Origin: Oceanospirillaceae bacterium
GTDB taxonomy: Bacteria > Pseudomonadota > Gammaproteobacteria > Pseudomonadales > Litoribrevibacteraceae
Length of the DNA stretch: 64,000 nt
Reading direction: 5' to 3'
Assembly: GCA_015665455.1 (NCBI GenBank)
Contig: JADFAD010000004.1
Coordinates: 124,001 to 188,000, forward strand
Positions 27,213-36,645 of this stretch are shown here, piece by piece. The notes under the pieces were generated by a model. It made no database searches, was not told the DNA's origin, and saw nothing but the letters and a program-made list of their open reading frames with translations. The position numbers and the translations under genes were made by a program. How positions within the stretch are numbered: position 1 is the first letter of the stretch; every line of letters starts with the position of its first letter.

Positions 27213-29792
27213 ATGAATATGTATCTTAAGAAAGAGCCTCAGGCTGTGCCTCTTCAGTTTGAAGCCAAGAATAAAGACCCTCAATCATTCGGTGACTGGG
27301 TTTCGGAAGGGGCGCTAAATACTATTCGGGATAAAACCGTCGGGTCAATGACGGGACTTCTATTTGATTACAGCCCTCTCAGTTTAGTCGCGAAAGGTGT
27401 TTTCAGATCTATTTTTCCAAAACCCACACCTGGTTACATGATTGCACTTGAGAATATCCAAAATAAGCTGGAAGAAATGGACGCTAAGCTTAATACCCTT
27501 ATTAGCTATTCTCAGGAAATTTTGCAGGAAATCAATAAGACTTATAATTTCATTGTTAAAGACACCATCGTTTCTGAGCTCCACAGTAAAAATTCAGTGC
27601 CTTATCAAGTCAACACCAAATACCAGGCTCTCGCGAAACTAGAGGCCTTTAATCGTAATTATACGGTAGATGAATTGTGGGATTATGCGTCAGGAACCTG
27701 CCAGGAAAATACCGATGGTTCATTGTCTTGCAGTTTAGCTGAACAATATTTGATTATGGAATTAGGAGGGTTACCTCCTGGCCAAGAGTCACCTTATACA
27801 GGAACCAGTATTCAGGAACTCTACAACACGCTGATGTACTCGTTGCAGGACCCTGAGCTGCAATTCAGCGATCTGAATAAAAACTTTCAGACTTATCTGG
27901 GCGTGCAGTATACCAATGGCGAATTAACCGGTGTTAAAGCCCCTTCAGAAGCTCAAGATCTTACGGTTCCGTGGAATGCAGTGAATACAGCGCTCAATAA
28001 GCTCACTGTAGCTTACTATAATTCACTGAGTGAGTTGTATTACATGCAAGCCCTGCAATTAGCATTTTACTTCGCAAGAAACGACTTGTTCCGTGATGGC
28101 TTTATTATCGCAGACACGAGTTGGTTAAAAGGTACGGACCCTGAAGCCGGAACCAAAGAAGGGTTTGCCATTGCTTTAGAGAATATGACGAAGTCATTTA
28201 CTATCGGTGATTCGGGTCTGGGGTATGAAATACAGAAGATTTTTGGCTCCACAACGGGCAATTCAGTGGTTAAAAACCATATCCCTGATTTGAAAGATTA
28301 CATACAGTTTGCCATCAACAACCAGCATACATTTCCGGATGCACTGCTGGAAAACTGCGCAATCAAATCGGTTTATATGCCTGTGGTGGGCGGGGAAAAT
28401 AAGAACCATTATCTCGGTAGAATTGAAATGGTGGCTTTAACCAACGAGGATGATGTTATTCAGCAAATTACCGTGGGTCACGATATTCCTTATGCATCTC
28501 TTCCTTTTAGCTCCGCAACGACTATTGGAAATACAGGGATTGACGGTTTTGAATTCATAGATGATGGGGCGGATTCCAGGCTGGATGCCATTAAATATTC
28601 CTTATCTAATTACAATGATTGGGTACCTGATTATGAGGTTGAGAAAGAGTCGGTGCCAATCGTGATGGGGTGGTGGGCGAATGGTTGGGGCGTTCACCAG
28701 TGGGCGTATTATCAGGGATACGAAGTTTATATCCAGGAAAATATGGATTTGGCTCATGAGTGGATTTACAACTATGCGTCATCCAAGAGCGATAATCCTT
28801 GGGGGCGTAATTCAAAAGGGACTACCTATGATTCGTCTAAAGAAAACTATTCTCAATACATTTCCTATGGAAAGAACAGATCCAATGATTGGTTTGGAAA
28901 ACCGCACGAAACAAGGAAATGGAATCAGTCGTATATCGTTCGATTGAAAAAGACGGGCAATCTTTTTATTTTGGTAAATGAATTTCCCGCTCAGAAAAAT
29001 TCGGTTGGAGCTAGTAGCTTTTATTACACTCAGTTTATCAAACCTGTGCCTTTTCAGTATGTGACTTCTGACATTGCAAAACAGGAAGACTTGGGTCTGG
29101 TAGATCCGAATCAGATCCACTTAGGGTATTGGGAGGCGATTCAAGAACATGACGTGTATAAGCAAAATGACATTGATGCGATAAATTGTAAAAATGGCAT
29201 AAAAGTAACGGTGGATGTGGATCTGACCACGACGAATAAGTGGCCAGGAGGGTGGCCAGACAGTAAAAACTCAACGGTTAAGAGCAGAATTGAGTTAAAT
29301 TTATCCAATGTTCCAGAAAACTATTTATTTGCGGCGGGGCCTGAGTATACGAGCTGGATTAACCAGAGCCACACCCAGCCCGAAGCGACGGTTTACTTAA
29401 GTGGGAATTTGTTTTTTCAGCGCTCGAATACCACCGATACGACCGTGATGAAAAGTAATAGCGGATTGTATGTGCTGGTTTTTACAAAAGATGGAACGCT
29501 CGAAATTCAAGCGACTGATAGCGAGAATAAGCTGGTGTTGTCTTCTCGAAAGAATGACACGCTTTCATTTGCTAATGGGGATGTTTGGTTGGGAGAAACA
29601 GGGCTTATTTCACTGGCTTATGAGGAACAAAACTCTAAACCGCGTTGGGTTATTGATCCTTTTGCCTGTATGACATTGAGTGATGAAGGTGTGCTTGATA
29701 TAACTAGTTCCGCTAAGCCTACGTTAGGCGATGGAGGGACTATCTGGTCATCAGAATGGACAACTGATAGCTGGCCAGAGTTTCATAACTAA
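27213..29792 (+). CDS. Large protein of unknown function, toxin-like N-terminus and bulb-lectin-like C-terminus
   Basis: An 859-residue protein with no signal peptide. AAAGGA precedes the ATG. Residues ~20-70 contain a moderately hydrophobic stretch (TVGSMTGLLFDYSPLSLVAKG), and ~80-125 an amphipathic helix (IQNKLEEMDAKLNTLISY), an arrangement seen in some pore-forming and Cry-like toxins. The middle is rich in Trp/Tyr/Asn. The C-terminal ~130 residues (SNSGLYVLVFTKDGTLEIQ, GVLDITS, IWSSEW) resemble beta-prism bulb-type lectin repeats, though the mannose-binding QxDxNxVxY residues are degenerate. It stands alone and ends with a terminator. A secreted or released lectin-like toxin is a guess; I know no close family. 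Confidence 0.55.
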   Translation: MNMYLKKEPQAVPLQFEAKNKDPQSFGDWVSEGALNTIRDKTVGSMTGLLFDYSPLSLVAKGVFRSIFPKPTPGYMIALENIQNKLEEMDAKLNTLISYSQEILQEINKTYNFIVKDTIVSELHSKNSVPYQVNTKYQALAKLEAFNRNYTVDELWDYASGTCQENTDGSLSCSLAEQYLIMELGGLPPGQESPYTGTSIQELYNTLMYSLQDPELQFSDLNKNFQTYLGVQYTNGELTGVKAPSEAQDLTVPWNAVNTALNKLTVAYYNSLSELYYMQALQLAFYFARNDLFRDGFIIADTSWLKGTDPEAGTKEGFAIALENMTKSFTIGDSGLGYEIQKIFGSTTGNSVVKNHIPDLKDYIQFAINNQHTFPDALLENCAIKSVYMPVVGGENKNHYLGRIEMVALTNEDDVIQQITVGHDIPYASLPFSSATTIGNTGIDGFEFIDDGADSRLDAIKYSLSNYNDWVPDYEVEKESVPIVMGWWANGWGVHQWAYYQGYEVYIQENMDLAHEWIYNYASSKSDNPWGRNSKGTTYDSSKENYSQYISYGKNRSNDWFGKPHETRKWNQSYIVRLKKTGNLFILVNEFPAQKNSVGASSFYYTQFIKPVPFQYVTSDIAKQEDLGLVDPNQIHLGYWEAIQEHDVYKQNDIDAINCKNGIKVTVDVDLTTTNKWPGGWPDSKNSTVKSRIELNLSNVPENYLFAAGPEYTSWINQSHTQPEATVYLSGNLFFQRSNTTDTTVMKSNSGLYVLVFTKDGTLEIQATDSENKLVLSSRKNDTLSFANGDVWLGETGLISLAYEEQNSKPRWVIDPFACMTLSDEGVLDITSSAKPTLGDGGTIWSSEWTTDSWPEFHN

Positions 29793-29822
29793 GTAAGTGA
29801 ATTGTTGCTTAGAATTAAATCT

Positions 29823-29861
29823 AGGGGTTGTTGAGTTAATAACTTAACAGCCTCTTTTTTT
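29823..29861 (+). terminator. Terminator after the 859-residue protein gene
   Basis: AGGGGTTGTT pairs with AACAGCCTCT (10 bp including G-U pairs) and is followed by seven T residues. It begins 31 bases after the stop codon. Confidence 0.75.
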
Positions 29862-30143
29862 GCATTAATGTATTTCAGCGCAGTTAAAACTTACTAACAT
29901 TTTTTAGGCCAAAGGTGCCACAGAAAGACCAATGCTGTGATGGGTTTTAGATTTTGTGGCCTTCATTTCAAACCCATTAAAGTTATTTGGTAGCAGGAAT
30001 GGCAGCACCCGTTGCTGTATGTCGTTTTCATGGTCTCTATATTCTTTGAAATGCATTATTGACGATCTATTTATCATACCGTGGTATGATTAACCGTTCG
30101 ATTTCCCTAATTATTTAAAGAAAGTAGATACAACAGCAAGCTT
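29862..30143. other. Upstream region of the radical SAM gene
   Basis: No gene is visible. The only structure I see is the 18-base inverted repeat at 30073-30090, listed separately. A TTGACG at 30059-30064 could be a -35 element, but its spacing to TATGAT inside the repeat is long (20 bases). Confidence 0.5.
30073..30090. promoter_or_regulatory. 18-base inverted repeat before the radical SAM gene
   Basis: ATCATACC-GT-GGTATGAT is a perfect palindrome 53 bases before the start codon and overlaps a possible -10 box (TATGAT). This is the layout of a repressor operator. The regulator is unknown. Confidence 0.5.
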
Positions 30144-31040
30144 ATGAATGCATTTCCGATAGATTATATTGAGCCAGTATTTAGACCACCCAGTGAAGCA
30201 AGGTCGTTAATTCTTCAAGTCACGAATGGGTGTTCCTGGAATAATTGTACGTTTTGCGAAATGTACACTGCGCCCCAAAAGAAGTTTCGTGTAAAGCCCA
30301 TTGATGAAGTGGACGCTGAATTGGCGAAAATATCTAAGTCCATGCCGCACTTGACTCGAATTTTTCTTGCGGATGGGGACGCGATGAGTTTGTCGTACCG
30401 CCGTTTAAAAGAAGTATTGGAATGCATTCGTAAACATTACCCGAATATAGAGCGTGTGACGGCCTATTGTTTGCCTCGTAATCTAAAGAAGAAAACCGTT
30501 GAGCAATTGGCTGAATTTCGAGAACTTGGTTTAACCATGGTTTATGTGGGGTGTGAATCTGGTGATGATGTTGTGCTTGAAAAAATAAATAAGGGCGAGA
30601 CGTATGAAACGTCTAAAGACGCGCTTATCAAATTGAAACAAGCGGGCATTAAGTCTTCGGTCATGATTCTTAATGGTTTGGGTGGACGTAAATTTTCAGA
30701 GCAGCATGCCGTGAATACTGCGAAACTAATGAATGAAACCCAACCTGAGTTTGTATCGACATTAGTTGTGTCTTTTCCTATGGGTGAAGAGCGTTTCATT
30801 GAGGGCTTTAAAGGAGACTACGAGCCTTTACAGCAGATGGAGTTGTTTCAGGAGATTCGAACCTTAATTGCTAATTTTGAATTAGACAATACGGTGTTCC
30901 GTTCTGACCATGCCTCGAATTATCTTGTGCTTAAAGGGGATTTAGGTGCAGATAAACAAAAGATGCTCGATAAAATTGATTTGGCGATTAATAAGCCTGG
31001 AGTGATTCCTTTACGTCAAGAATGGCAGCGTGGTTTGTAA
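30144..31040 (+). CDS. Radical SAM protein (CX4CX2C type)
   Basis: A 298-residue radical SAM enzyme. The [4Fe-4S] ligands are Cys30, Cys35 and Cys38 in NGCSWNNCTFCEMY, a CX4CX2C spacing typical of one bacterial subfamily rather than the usual CX3CX2C. The barrel continues with LADGDAMSLSYRRLKEVL and YVGCESGDDVVLEKINKG. There is no extra domain, so the substrate is unknown. It is followed two bases later by a DUF1285 gene, so the two are probably cotranscribed. Confidence 0.88.
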   Translation: MNAFPIDYIEPVFRPPSEARSLILQVTNGCSWNNCTFCEMYTAPQKKFRVKPIDEVDAELAKISKSMPHLTRIFLADGDAMSLSYRRLKEVLECIRKHYPNIERVTAYCLPRNLKKKTVEQLAEFRELGLTMVYVGCESGDDVVLEKINKGETYETSKDALIKLKQAGIKSSVMILNGLGGRKFSEQHAVNTAKLMNETQPEFVSTLVVSFPMGEERFIEGFKGDYEPLQQMELFQEIRTLIANFELDNTVFRSDHASNYLVLKGDLGADKQKMLDKIDLAINKPGVIPLRQEWQRGL

Positions 31041-31042
31041 TT

Positions 31043-31618
31043 ATGGAAGATTTCGAAGGGAAAATATCGGAGCTAATTAAGGTTAATCCGAAGGCGAAAA
31101 CCAAAGGCTCACAACCTGCCCCCGTGCACTTATGGAACCCTGATTTGTCTGGTGATATTGATATCGTTGTAAAACGTGATGGTCGCTGGATTCATGAAGG
31201 CACAGAGATCAAACGCGAAGAGATTGTAAAAGTATTCTGCAATATCTTGTTGCTTGAAAATGATGAATATTTTCTCATCACGCCCGTTGAAAAGTGGCGT
31301 ATAGACGTTGAAGATGCGCCGTTTTTGGTTGTTGGTCTTGAAGAAGTTGAAACAGAGCAAGGGAATGGCTTAAAGCTTCATACTAAGACCGGTGAAAGCT
31401 TTGTTCTTGGTGCTGAACACCCGCTTGACGTTGAATACAAATCAGGTGTTGAAGGTGAGCCAAGCCCGTATGCGTTAGTTCGAACCAACCTTAAAGCCCT
31501 TATTGCGAGAAATGTTTTCTACGAGCTGGCCGAACTTGCTACCGTGGAAGAAGACGTCGATACCTCAACGATGGTGGTATACAGCCAAGGGCAGCGCTTT
31601 GTTCTGGGGCAGTGCTAA
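31043..31618 (+). CDS. DUF1285 domain protein
   Basis: A 191-residue protein with the DUF1285 signature: PAPVHLWNPDLSGDIDIVVK, RDGRWIHEGTEIKREEIVKVF, then EYFLITPVEKWRIDVEDAPFLV. The function is unknown; structures of family members show two beta-rich subdomains. I use ATG 31043 (MEDFEGK); an upstream in-frame start would overlap the radical SAM gene. Confidence 0.9.
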   Translation: MEDFEGKISELIKVNPKAKTKGSQPAPVHLWNPDLSGDIDIVVKRDGRWIHEGTEIKREEIVKVFCNILLLENDEYFLITPVEKWRIDVEDAPFLVVGLEEVETEQGNGLKLHTKTGESFVLGAEHPLDVEYKSGVEGEPSPYALVRTNLKALIARNVFYELAELATVEEDVDTSTMVVYSQGQRFVLGQC

Positions 31619-31647
31619 CTAATAAGCGTTAATTAAAGGTTATATCA

Positions 31648-31683
31648 CGGGTTGAATAGCGGGTTAGATAGCGGATTAAATAA
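31648..31683. repeat. Three 12-bp tandem repeats upstream of uvrC
   Basis: CGGGTTGAATAG, CGGGTTAGATAG and CGGATTAAATAA follow one another directly, 19 bases before the uvrC start. They may be slippage products or stacked binding sites. Confidence 0.55.
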
Positions 31684-31701
31684 AGGGTCAGTAGATTACT
31701 C

Positions 31702-33657
31702 ATGCCTTCGGATATTATTGCCACAGACCAAGCGATGACGGACCAAACGACAGCGGATCACTCATCCACAGATGACGTGTCTGACATCTCTTTGGATGCC
31801 TCCGATGAGTCTGACATAAATGAAAATACATTTGATTCTGACGGCTTTTTAAAAAGCGTTACGGAGTTACCGGGTGTCTACCGCATGTTCGATGAGAAAG
31901 CAGAGTTGCTTTACGTCGGCAAAGCGAAGAACCTGAAGAAGCGCTTATCCAGCTATTTCCGTAAAACAGGCTTGCACATAAAAACACGAGTGTTGGTGAG
32001 TAAAATCGCCGACATTCAGGTGACCGTTACAAGCAGTGAAACAGAAGCTCTGTTGCTTGAACAGAACCTCATTAAAAAGCACCGTCCACCTTACAACGTA
32101 TTATTACGTGATGATAAATCCTATCCCTATGTGCATTTGTCGGACCATAAAGACTACCCGTTCTTTTCGTTTAAGCGGGGTAAAAAGCGTGGGAAAGGGC
32201 AGTTCTTTGGACCTTATCCCAGTTCAGGCGCGGTAAAAGAAAGTTTAGCGATTCTCCAGAAGCTTTTTAAGGTTCGTCAGTGTGATGACAGTTTTTATAA
32301 AAACCGTTCGAGACCCTGCCTTCAACACCAAATAAAACGATGTTCAGCCCCTTGTGTTGGCCTAATCACGCCAGAACGTTACATGGAAGACGTACGCCGT
32401 ACTTCAATGTTTTTACAAGGTAAGAACAATGAGGTGATCCATGAACTTGCTGGTGAAATGGAAAAGGCTGCCATGGAGCTCGATTTTGAGCGAGCGGCTG
32501 AGTTACGAGATCAAGTTGCAGCCTTGAGAGCCGTTCAAGAACAGCAATACGTGTTGGGCGAGGGGAGTGACGTTAATGCAGACGTTATTTCTGTGGCCGC
32601 TCAGCCTGGGGGCGTATGCATTTCTGTGCTGTATGTTCGTTCTGGGCAAGTATTGGGCAATAAAGTGTATTACCCCAAAGTAAGCCTTGAAGAAAGTGAG
32701 AGTGAACTGCTGGCCACGTTTATTACCCAACTGTATCTAACCGACGATGCCACCAGGGAGCTCCCAGAAGAGATTCTATGCTCGCATCAACTGAACGACC
32801 TTGAATTACTGAATGGTGCGTTTAAGCAGTTATTTGCAAAGCAAAAGATTGAGATCAAGCATAAAGTTCGCACCCAGAAAGCGAAGTGGTTGGAGCTCTC
32901 TACAAAGAATGCCGAGCAAAGCCTACAATCTTTATTGAATAACAAACAGAACATGATGCAACGGTTTCGTTCACTTCAAGATGCTTTGCAGCTGGATGAA
33001 GTGCCGTTACGGTTAGAATGTTTTGACATCAGTCACAGTTCCGGTGAGGCTACCGTGGCCAGTTGTGTTGTGTTTGATCAAAATGGCCCTGCTAAAAACG
33101 AATACCGTTCATACAATATAGAAGGTATTACAGGTGGCGATGATTATGCGGCCATGAACCAAGCTCTCACAAGACGTTTTACTAAGCTTAAAAAAGGCGA
33201 AGGTAAAGTGCCTGATATTCTTGTGATTGATGGTGGTAAAGGGCAAATTAATCAAGCCTTTGATGTTTTGAATGAACTGCAAGTCACAGGAATTGACGTT
33301 GTGGGTCTTGCAAAAGGGCCTGAACGTAAATCGGGTTTTGAAACCATTTTTGTCAACGGCATAGACCAAGAGTTAGACCTTGATGCCAATCATCCTGGCT
33401 TTCTTTTGTTGCAACACATTCGTGATGAGGCGCATCGATTTGCAATCAGCAAGCACCGCTGGCGTCGAGGCAAAGCGCGTAAACGGTCAACCCTTGAAGA
33501 TATTGAAGGCGTAGGACCCAAGCGACGCAAAGCCATGATTACTTTCTTTGGTGGTTTGCAGGAAATAAACAATGCCAGTGTTGATGAGTTGGCGAAAGTT
33601 CCGGGCATCAGCAAAGCCCTTGCCGATGAGATCTACGCAAACTTGCATAATGTATAG
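31702..33657 (+). CDS. uvrC: UvrABC excinuclease subunit C, with acidic N-terminal extension
   Basis: A 651-residue UvrC, which makes both incisions in nucleotide-excision repair. From residue ~48: the GIY-YIG nuclease (LPGVYRMF, LLYVGKAKNLKKRLSSYF), the CX7CX3C-like cysteine region (RPCLQHQIKRCSAPCVG), the UVR motif (~245-280), the RNase H-like nuclease (RLECFDISHSSGEATVASCVVF, DILVIDGGKGQ) and tandem HhH motifs at the end (IEGVGPKRRKAM, VPGISKALADEI). The first ~47 residues are an acidic Asp/Ser/Thr-rich tail that typical UvrC proteins lack; no alternative start codon lies at the usual position. Confidence 0.97.
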   Translation: MPSDIIATDQAMTDQTTADHSSTDDVSDISLDASDESDINENTFDSDGFLKSVTELPGVYRMFDEKAELLYVGKAKNLKKRLSSYFRKTGLHIKTRVLVSKIADIQVTVTSSETEALLLEQNLIKKHRPPYNVLLRDDKSYPYVHLSDHKDYPFFSFKRGKKRGKGQFFGPYPSSGAVKESLAILQKLFKVRQCDDSFYKNRSRPCLQHQIKRCSAPCVGLITPERYMEDVRRTSMFLQGKNNEVIHELAGEMEKAAMELDFERAAELRDQVAALRAVQEQQYVLGEGSDVNADVISVAAQPGGVCISVLYVRSGQVLGNKVYYPKVSLEESESELLATFITQLYLTDDATRELPEEILCSHQLNDLELLNGAFKQLFAKQKIEIKHKVRTQKAKWLELSTKNAEQSLQSLLNNKQNMMQRFRSLQDALQLDEVPLRLECFDISHSSGEATVASCVVFDQNGPAKNEYRSYNIEGITGGDDYAAMNQALTRRFTKLKKGEGKVPDILVIDGGKGQINQAFDVLNELQVTGIDVVGLAKGPERKSGFETIFVNGIDQELDLDANHPGFLLLQHIRDEAHRFAISKHRWRRGKARKRSTLEDIEGVGPKRRKAMITFFGGLQEINNASVDELAKVPGISKALADEIYANLHNV

Positions 33658-33728
33658 AGTGCAGGTTCATAAATGTAAAAATGTGCGAATGAACTGACAT
33701 TTAAATTCAAACTTAAAGTAAATTATCT

Positions 33729-34643
33729 ATGTCTTTGCCTTTGGTGTACCACTCAAACTATTCGTGCCCTTTTCCTGAAGATCATCGGTTTGTGATGTCG
33801 AAATTTGTTCGCCTTCACGACTTTGTTCAATCTAAAGGTTTGATCGGGAATAATTTGTTTATTTCTCAGACTGCGCAACTGGATGATTTAGGGCGTGCTC
33901 ATTGTCGCTCGTACTTGGATAAACTGTGTGGTGATCAAGTTGAGCAGAAAGAATGGCGACGGATAGGTCTACCTTGGAGTCAAGGATTGGTCGATCGTAC
34001 GTTAACCGCCCCAAACGGGACATTAAAAGCGGCTCGATTGGCCATTAAATACGGTCTGGCCAGCCATTTGGCTGGTGGCACTCATCATGCGCATTATGAT
34101 TTTGGTTCTGGCTTCTGCATTTTAAATGACTTGGCGTACACCGCTAAAACCTTACTCGCAGAGGGAGAGGTTAAAAAAGTACTGATCTTTGATTTGGATG
34201 TGCATCAGGGGGATGGTACGGCCTCCATTTTAGAGAACGAAGACAGGGCGTATACGTGCTCGATTCACTGTGAAAAGAACTTCCCGTTCCGAAAGAGCAA
34301 GAGCGACTTGGATATAGGTTTGGATGTCGGGTTAACAGATCAGGCCTATTTAGACGTGGTTCAGAAAACCCTGACGCATTTATTGAATGAAGTGCAACCG
34401 GACATTGTGCTTTATGATGCTGGCGTTGATGTTTGGCAGGAAGATGGGTTGGGAAAGCTGGACATCAGTTGGCAGGGCATTCAAATGCGTGACGAATTGG
34501 TTATAGAAACCTGCTTACAACGTCATGTGCCTGTTGCAACGGTTATTGGCGGTGGTTATGACAAAGATCACCAACGCTTGGCTGAACGCCACGGTATTGT
34601 GGTGGAGACGGCTTTTGACTTATACAGAAAATTCTTAAGTTAA
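33729..34643 (+). CDS. Histone deacetylase family protein
   Basis: A 304-residue member of the arginase/deacetylase fold (class II HDAC-like, acetoin-utilisation type). Catalytic features: GGTHHAHYDFGSGFCILND (His-His pair), LIFDLDVHQGDGTA (zinc ligands Asp and His), then DIVLYDAGVDVWQEDGLGKL (third zinc ligand Asp), and ATVIGGGYDKD. Known substrates include acetylated proteins, polyamines and small amides. It lies between uvrC and pgsA, where Pseudomonas has no such gene. Confidence 0.92.
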   Translation: MSLPLVYHSNYSCPFPEDHRFVMSKFVRLHDFVQSKGLIGNNLFISQTAQLDDLGRAHCRSYLDKLCGDQVEQKEWRRIGLPWSQGLVDRTLTAPNGTLKAARLAIKYGLASHLAGGTHHAHYDFGSGFCILNDLAYTAKTLLAEGEVKKVLIFDLDVHQGDGTASILENEDRAYTCSIHCEKNFPFRKSKSDLDIGLDVGLTDQAYLDVVQKTLTHLLNEVQPDIVLYDAGVDVWQEDGLGKLDISWQGIQMRDELVIETCLQRHVPVATVIGGGYDKDHQRLAERHGIVVETAFDLYRKFLS

Positions 34644-34772
34644 TGGATTTCATAGCCTTATTTTAAAATGTAATTTTTGAGACTTGTAAGGAATAACGAA
34701 AAGGGGCTTGTTTTCGCGTAAAGTATCTATGTTATACTCCCGAAACTTTCATTTTATAAGTTAATTGCCCGG

Positions 34773-35327
34773 ATGAATGTCCCAAATATTCTAACCTCGT
34801 TACGTCTAGCTTTAATTCCTGTATTTGTGTTGATTTACCTCTTTCCGGTGGATTGGCGTTTCATTGTTTCTGCTGCTATTTTTATGGTCGCCGGATTTAC
34901 GGATTGGCTGGATGGGTATCTTGCCAGAAAGTGGAACCAAAGCACGCCGTTTGGCGCGTTCATGGACCCCGTTGCCGATAAGCTGATGGTGGTTGTCGCT
35001 TTGGTGTTGCTCGTACACAGTTACGGATCTCTCTTCATTACGTTAGCTTCCGCTATTATTATCTCCCGTGAGATTGTGATATCTGCATTGCGTGAATGGA
35101 TGGCCGAACTAGGGAAACGTACGAGCGTTGCCGTTAGCTTTTTAGGAAAGTTCAAAACGATGGCTCAAATGGGGTCTATCACGCTGCTATTGGCGGATGA
35201 TCCTGCTCAGCAAGGAATGTTTGGGTTGTTGGGACATATCTCAATGTTCATCGCTGCAATGCTTACCATTTGGTCCATGTGCATTTATCTTAAGGCAGCA
35301 TGGCCTGAGCTTAAAACGACTAAATAA
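34773..35327 (+). CDS. pgsA: CDP-diacylglycerol-glycerol-3-phosphate 3-phosphatidyltransferase
   Basis: A 184-residue integral membrane enzyme that makes phosphatidylglycerophosphate, the precursor of phosphatidylglycerol and cardiolipin. The CDP-alcohol phosphatidyltransferase motif DG-x2-AR-x8-G-x3-D-x3-D is visible in DWLDGYLARKWNQ, then GAFMDPVADK. The N-terminus (MNVPNILTSLRLALIPVFV) is the standard PgsA start. Length is normal and a strong terminator lies ~80 bases downstream. Confidence 0.97.
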   Translation: MNVPNILTSLRLALIPVFVLIYLFPVDWRFIVSAAIFMVAGFTDWLDGYLARKWNQSTPFGAFMDPVADKLMVVVALVLLVHSYGSLFITLASAIIISREIVISALREWMAELGKRTSVAVSFLGKFKTMAQMGSITLLLADDPAQQGMFGLLGHISMFIAAMLTIWSMCIYLKAAWPELKTTK

Positions 35328-35406
35328 TGTTTCTGGTGTATCTTATTCTCTGGTGAATGCAGCTTTGTTGAATTTAGTTCTGTGATGATGAGTGCCGTGA
35401 CATTCT

Positions 35407-35435
35407 AAATGCCTGCTTTATGCAGGCATTTTTGT
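35407..35435 (+). terminator. Terminator after pgsA
   Basis: AAATGCCTGC / GCAGGCATTT, a perfect 10-bp stem with a 5-base loop, runs into TTTTGTTT. Confidence 0.85.
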
Positions 35436-35832
35436 TTCTGTATCATATCCCTGTCACTTCCTTATGATCATCTGTGTGATGACGAGAGCTTTCTCTCCGT
35501 TCCTGTTCATTTAATTTCTTTTACCATTAAGCGGTTTTGCAAAAAACTTTCTTGGTTGTGGGTTATTTAGACGCTTACCTGATGAACGGTGCATGTTTTT
35601 TCATAATAAATCGTTGGTTCATAACGTTGTTTGATCACAGGGAGGAATTTAAAGCCAAAGAATCATTGGTTTCGGTGTGGGGTAGGTGAGGTTCAGGAGG
35701 ATTTATCATTTATAAATAGGCTGATTTCTCATCAAATAATGAGGAATAGAACAAAACCTAAACAGTAGTGGACACTAAGTAATCAACTTTGTAATTATTT
35801 CTTAATAATTTCAGAAAGATAACAAAAAAGGG
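35436..35832. other. Intergenic region before the tRNA cluster
   Basis: About 400 bases with no credible gene. Only the tRNA promoter at its right end is recognisable. Confidence 0.5.
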
Positions 35833-35860
35833 TTGACCGAAAAAAAATAATCACTAGAAT
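35833..35860 (+). promoter_or_regulatory. Promoter of the tRNA Gly-Cys-Leu cluster
   Basis: TTGACC at 35833-35838 and TAGAAT at 35855-35860 with a 16-base spacer, 15 bases before tRNA-Gly. The discriminator is fairly GC-rich (GTGCCACC), as expected of stringently controlled stable-RNA promoters. Confidence 0.7.
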
Positions 35861-35875
35861 GTGCCACCAAGTTCA

Positions 35876-35951
<76 letters not shown>

Positions 35952-36091
35952 ACTTCTTATTTTTAGGAAGTTGAAGAAAGTTCTTAATCATCCTTGTAAG
36001 AGGATGTTGTCACAACTAACATTAGTTGTGGTCAAACTGAGAGTCAGAAATTTGCACAAGGGCGAAAGCCAATTCTGATTCAAAGTAGGTT

Positions 36092-36165
36092 GGCGCGATA
36101 GCAAAATGGTTATGCTGCGGATTGCAAATCCGCCGATGCCGGTTCGATTCCGGCTCGCGCCTCCA
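36092..36165 (+). tRNA. cysT: tRNA-Cys (GCA)
   Basis: A 74-base cloverleaf with acceptor GGCGCGA/TCGCGCC, anticodon loop TTGCAAA (anticodon GCA), T loop GTTCGATTC and encoded CCA. It follows tRNA-Gly after a ~140-base spacer, as in related genomes. Confidence 0.96.
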
Positions 36166-36241
36166 AATGTTTTCTTAATATAACTTGTTGATTTTAAAGA
36201 TTAATTAGTTTAAGATGCATTAAATAGTTAAATCAAAAGAT

Positions 36242-36327
36242 GCGAGTGTGGTGGAATTGGTAGACACATCAGACTTAAAATCTGACGACTTCTGGTCGTG
36301 CCGGTTCAATTCCGGCCATTCGCACCA
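36242..36327 (+). tRNA. leuZ: tRNA-Leu (TAA)
   Basis: An 86-base class II tRNA with acceptor GCGAGTG/CATTCGC, anticodon loop CTTAAAA (anticodon TAA), a long variable arm (TGACGACTTCTGGTCGT), T loop GTTCAATTC and encoded CCA. It borders the accessory region to the right; I found no repeat of its 3' end further on. Confidence 0.96.
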
Positions 36328-36645
36328 TTTTTGATTTGATTACAGACCCTTCTCTAAGATTTACTTTCCTTTGTTAGCTACGAATTAAAAATCATTATAT
36401 TTTAATCTCTGATTTTTCTCTCTTGTAATTTATTTCTATTCTTACTGTTATGCTTTAGCTGTTCTTAACTCAAGTGTGAAAGCCTAGAGTTGCAACTGAT
36501 ACTTCCAGCGTTTATTCCTTTCGTTATGTAATTACATGTAATACTTTACTTGGATGATTTAATCTATTTTTTTTCTGATTGTGGCAGATAGAGATAATAA
36601 AAAGCCTGCCATCTAAAGAAATAAATCTAAAAAAGTGGGTGGGTC
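36328..36645. other. AT-rich spacer after tRNA-Leu
   Basis: About 320 bases, clearly AT-rich, with no gene and no clear terminator. It probably contains the promoter of the exported protein gene at 36646. Confidence 0.45.
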
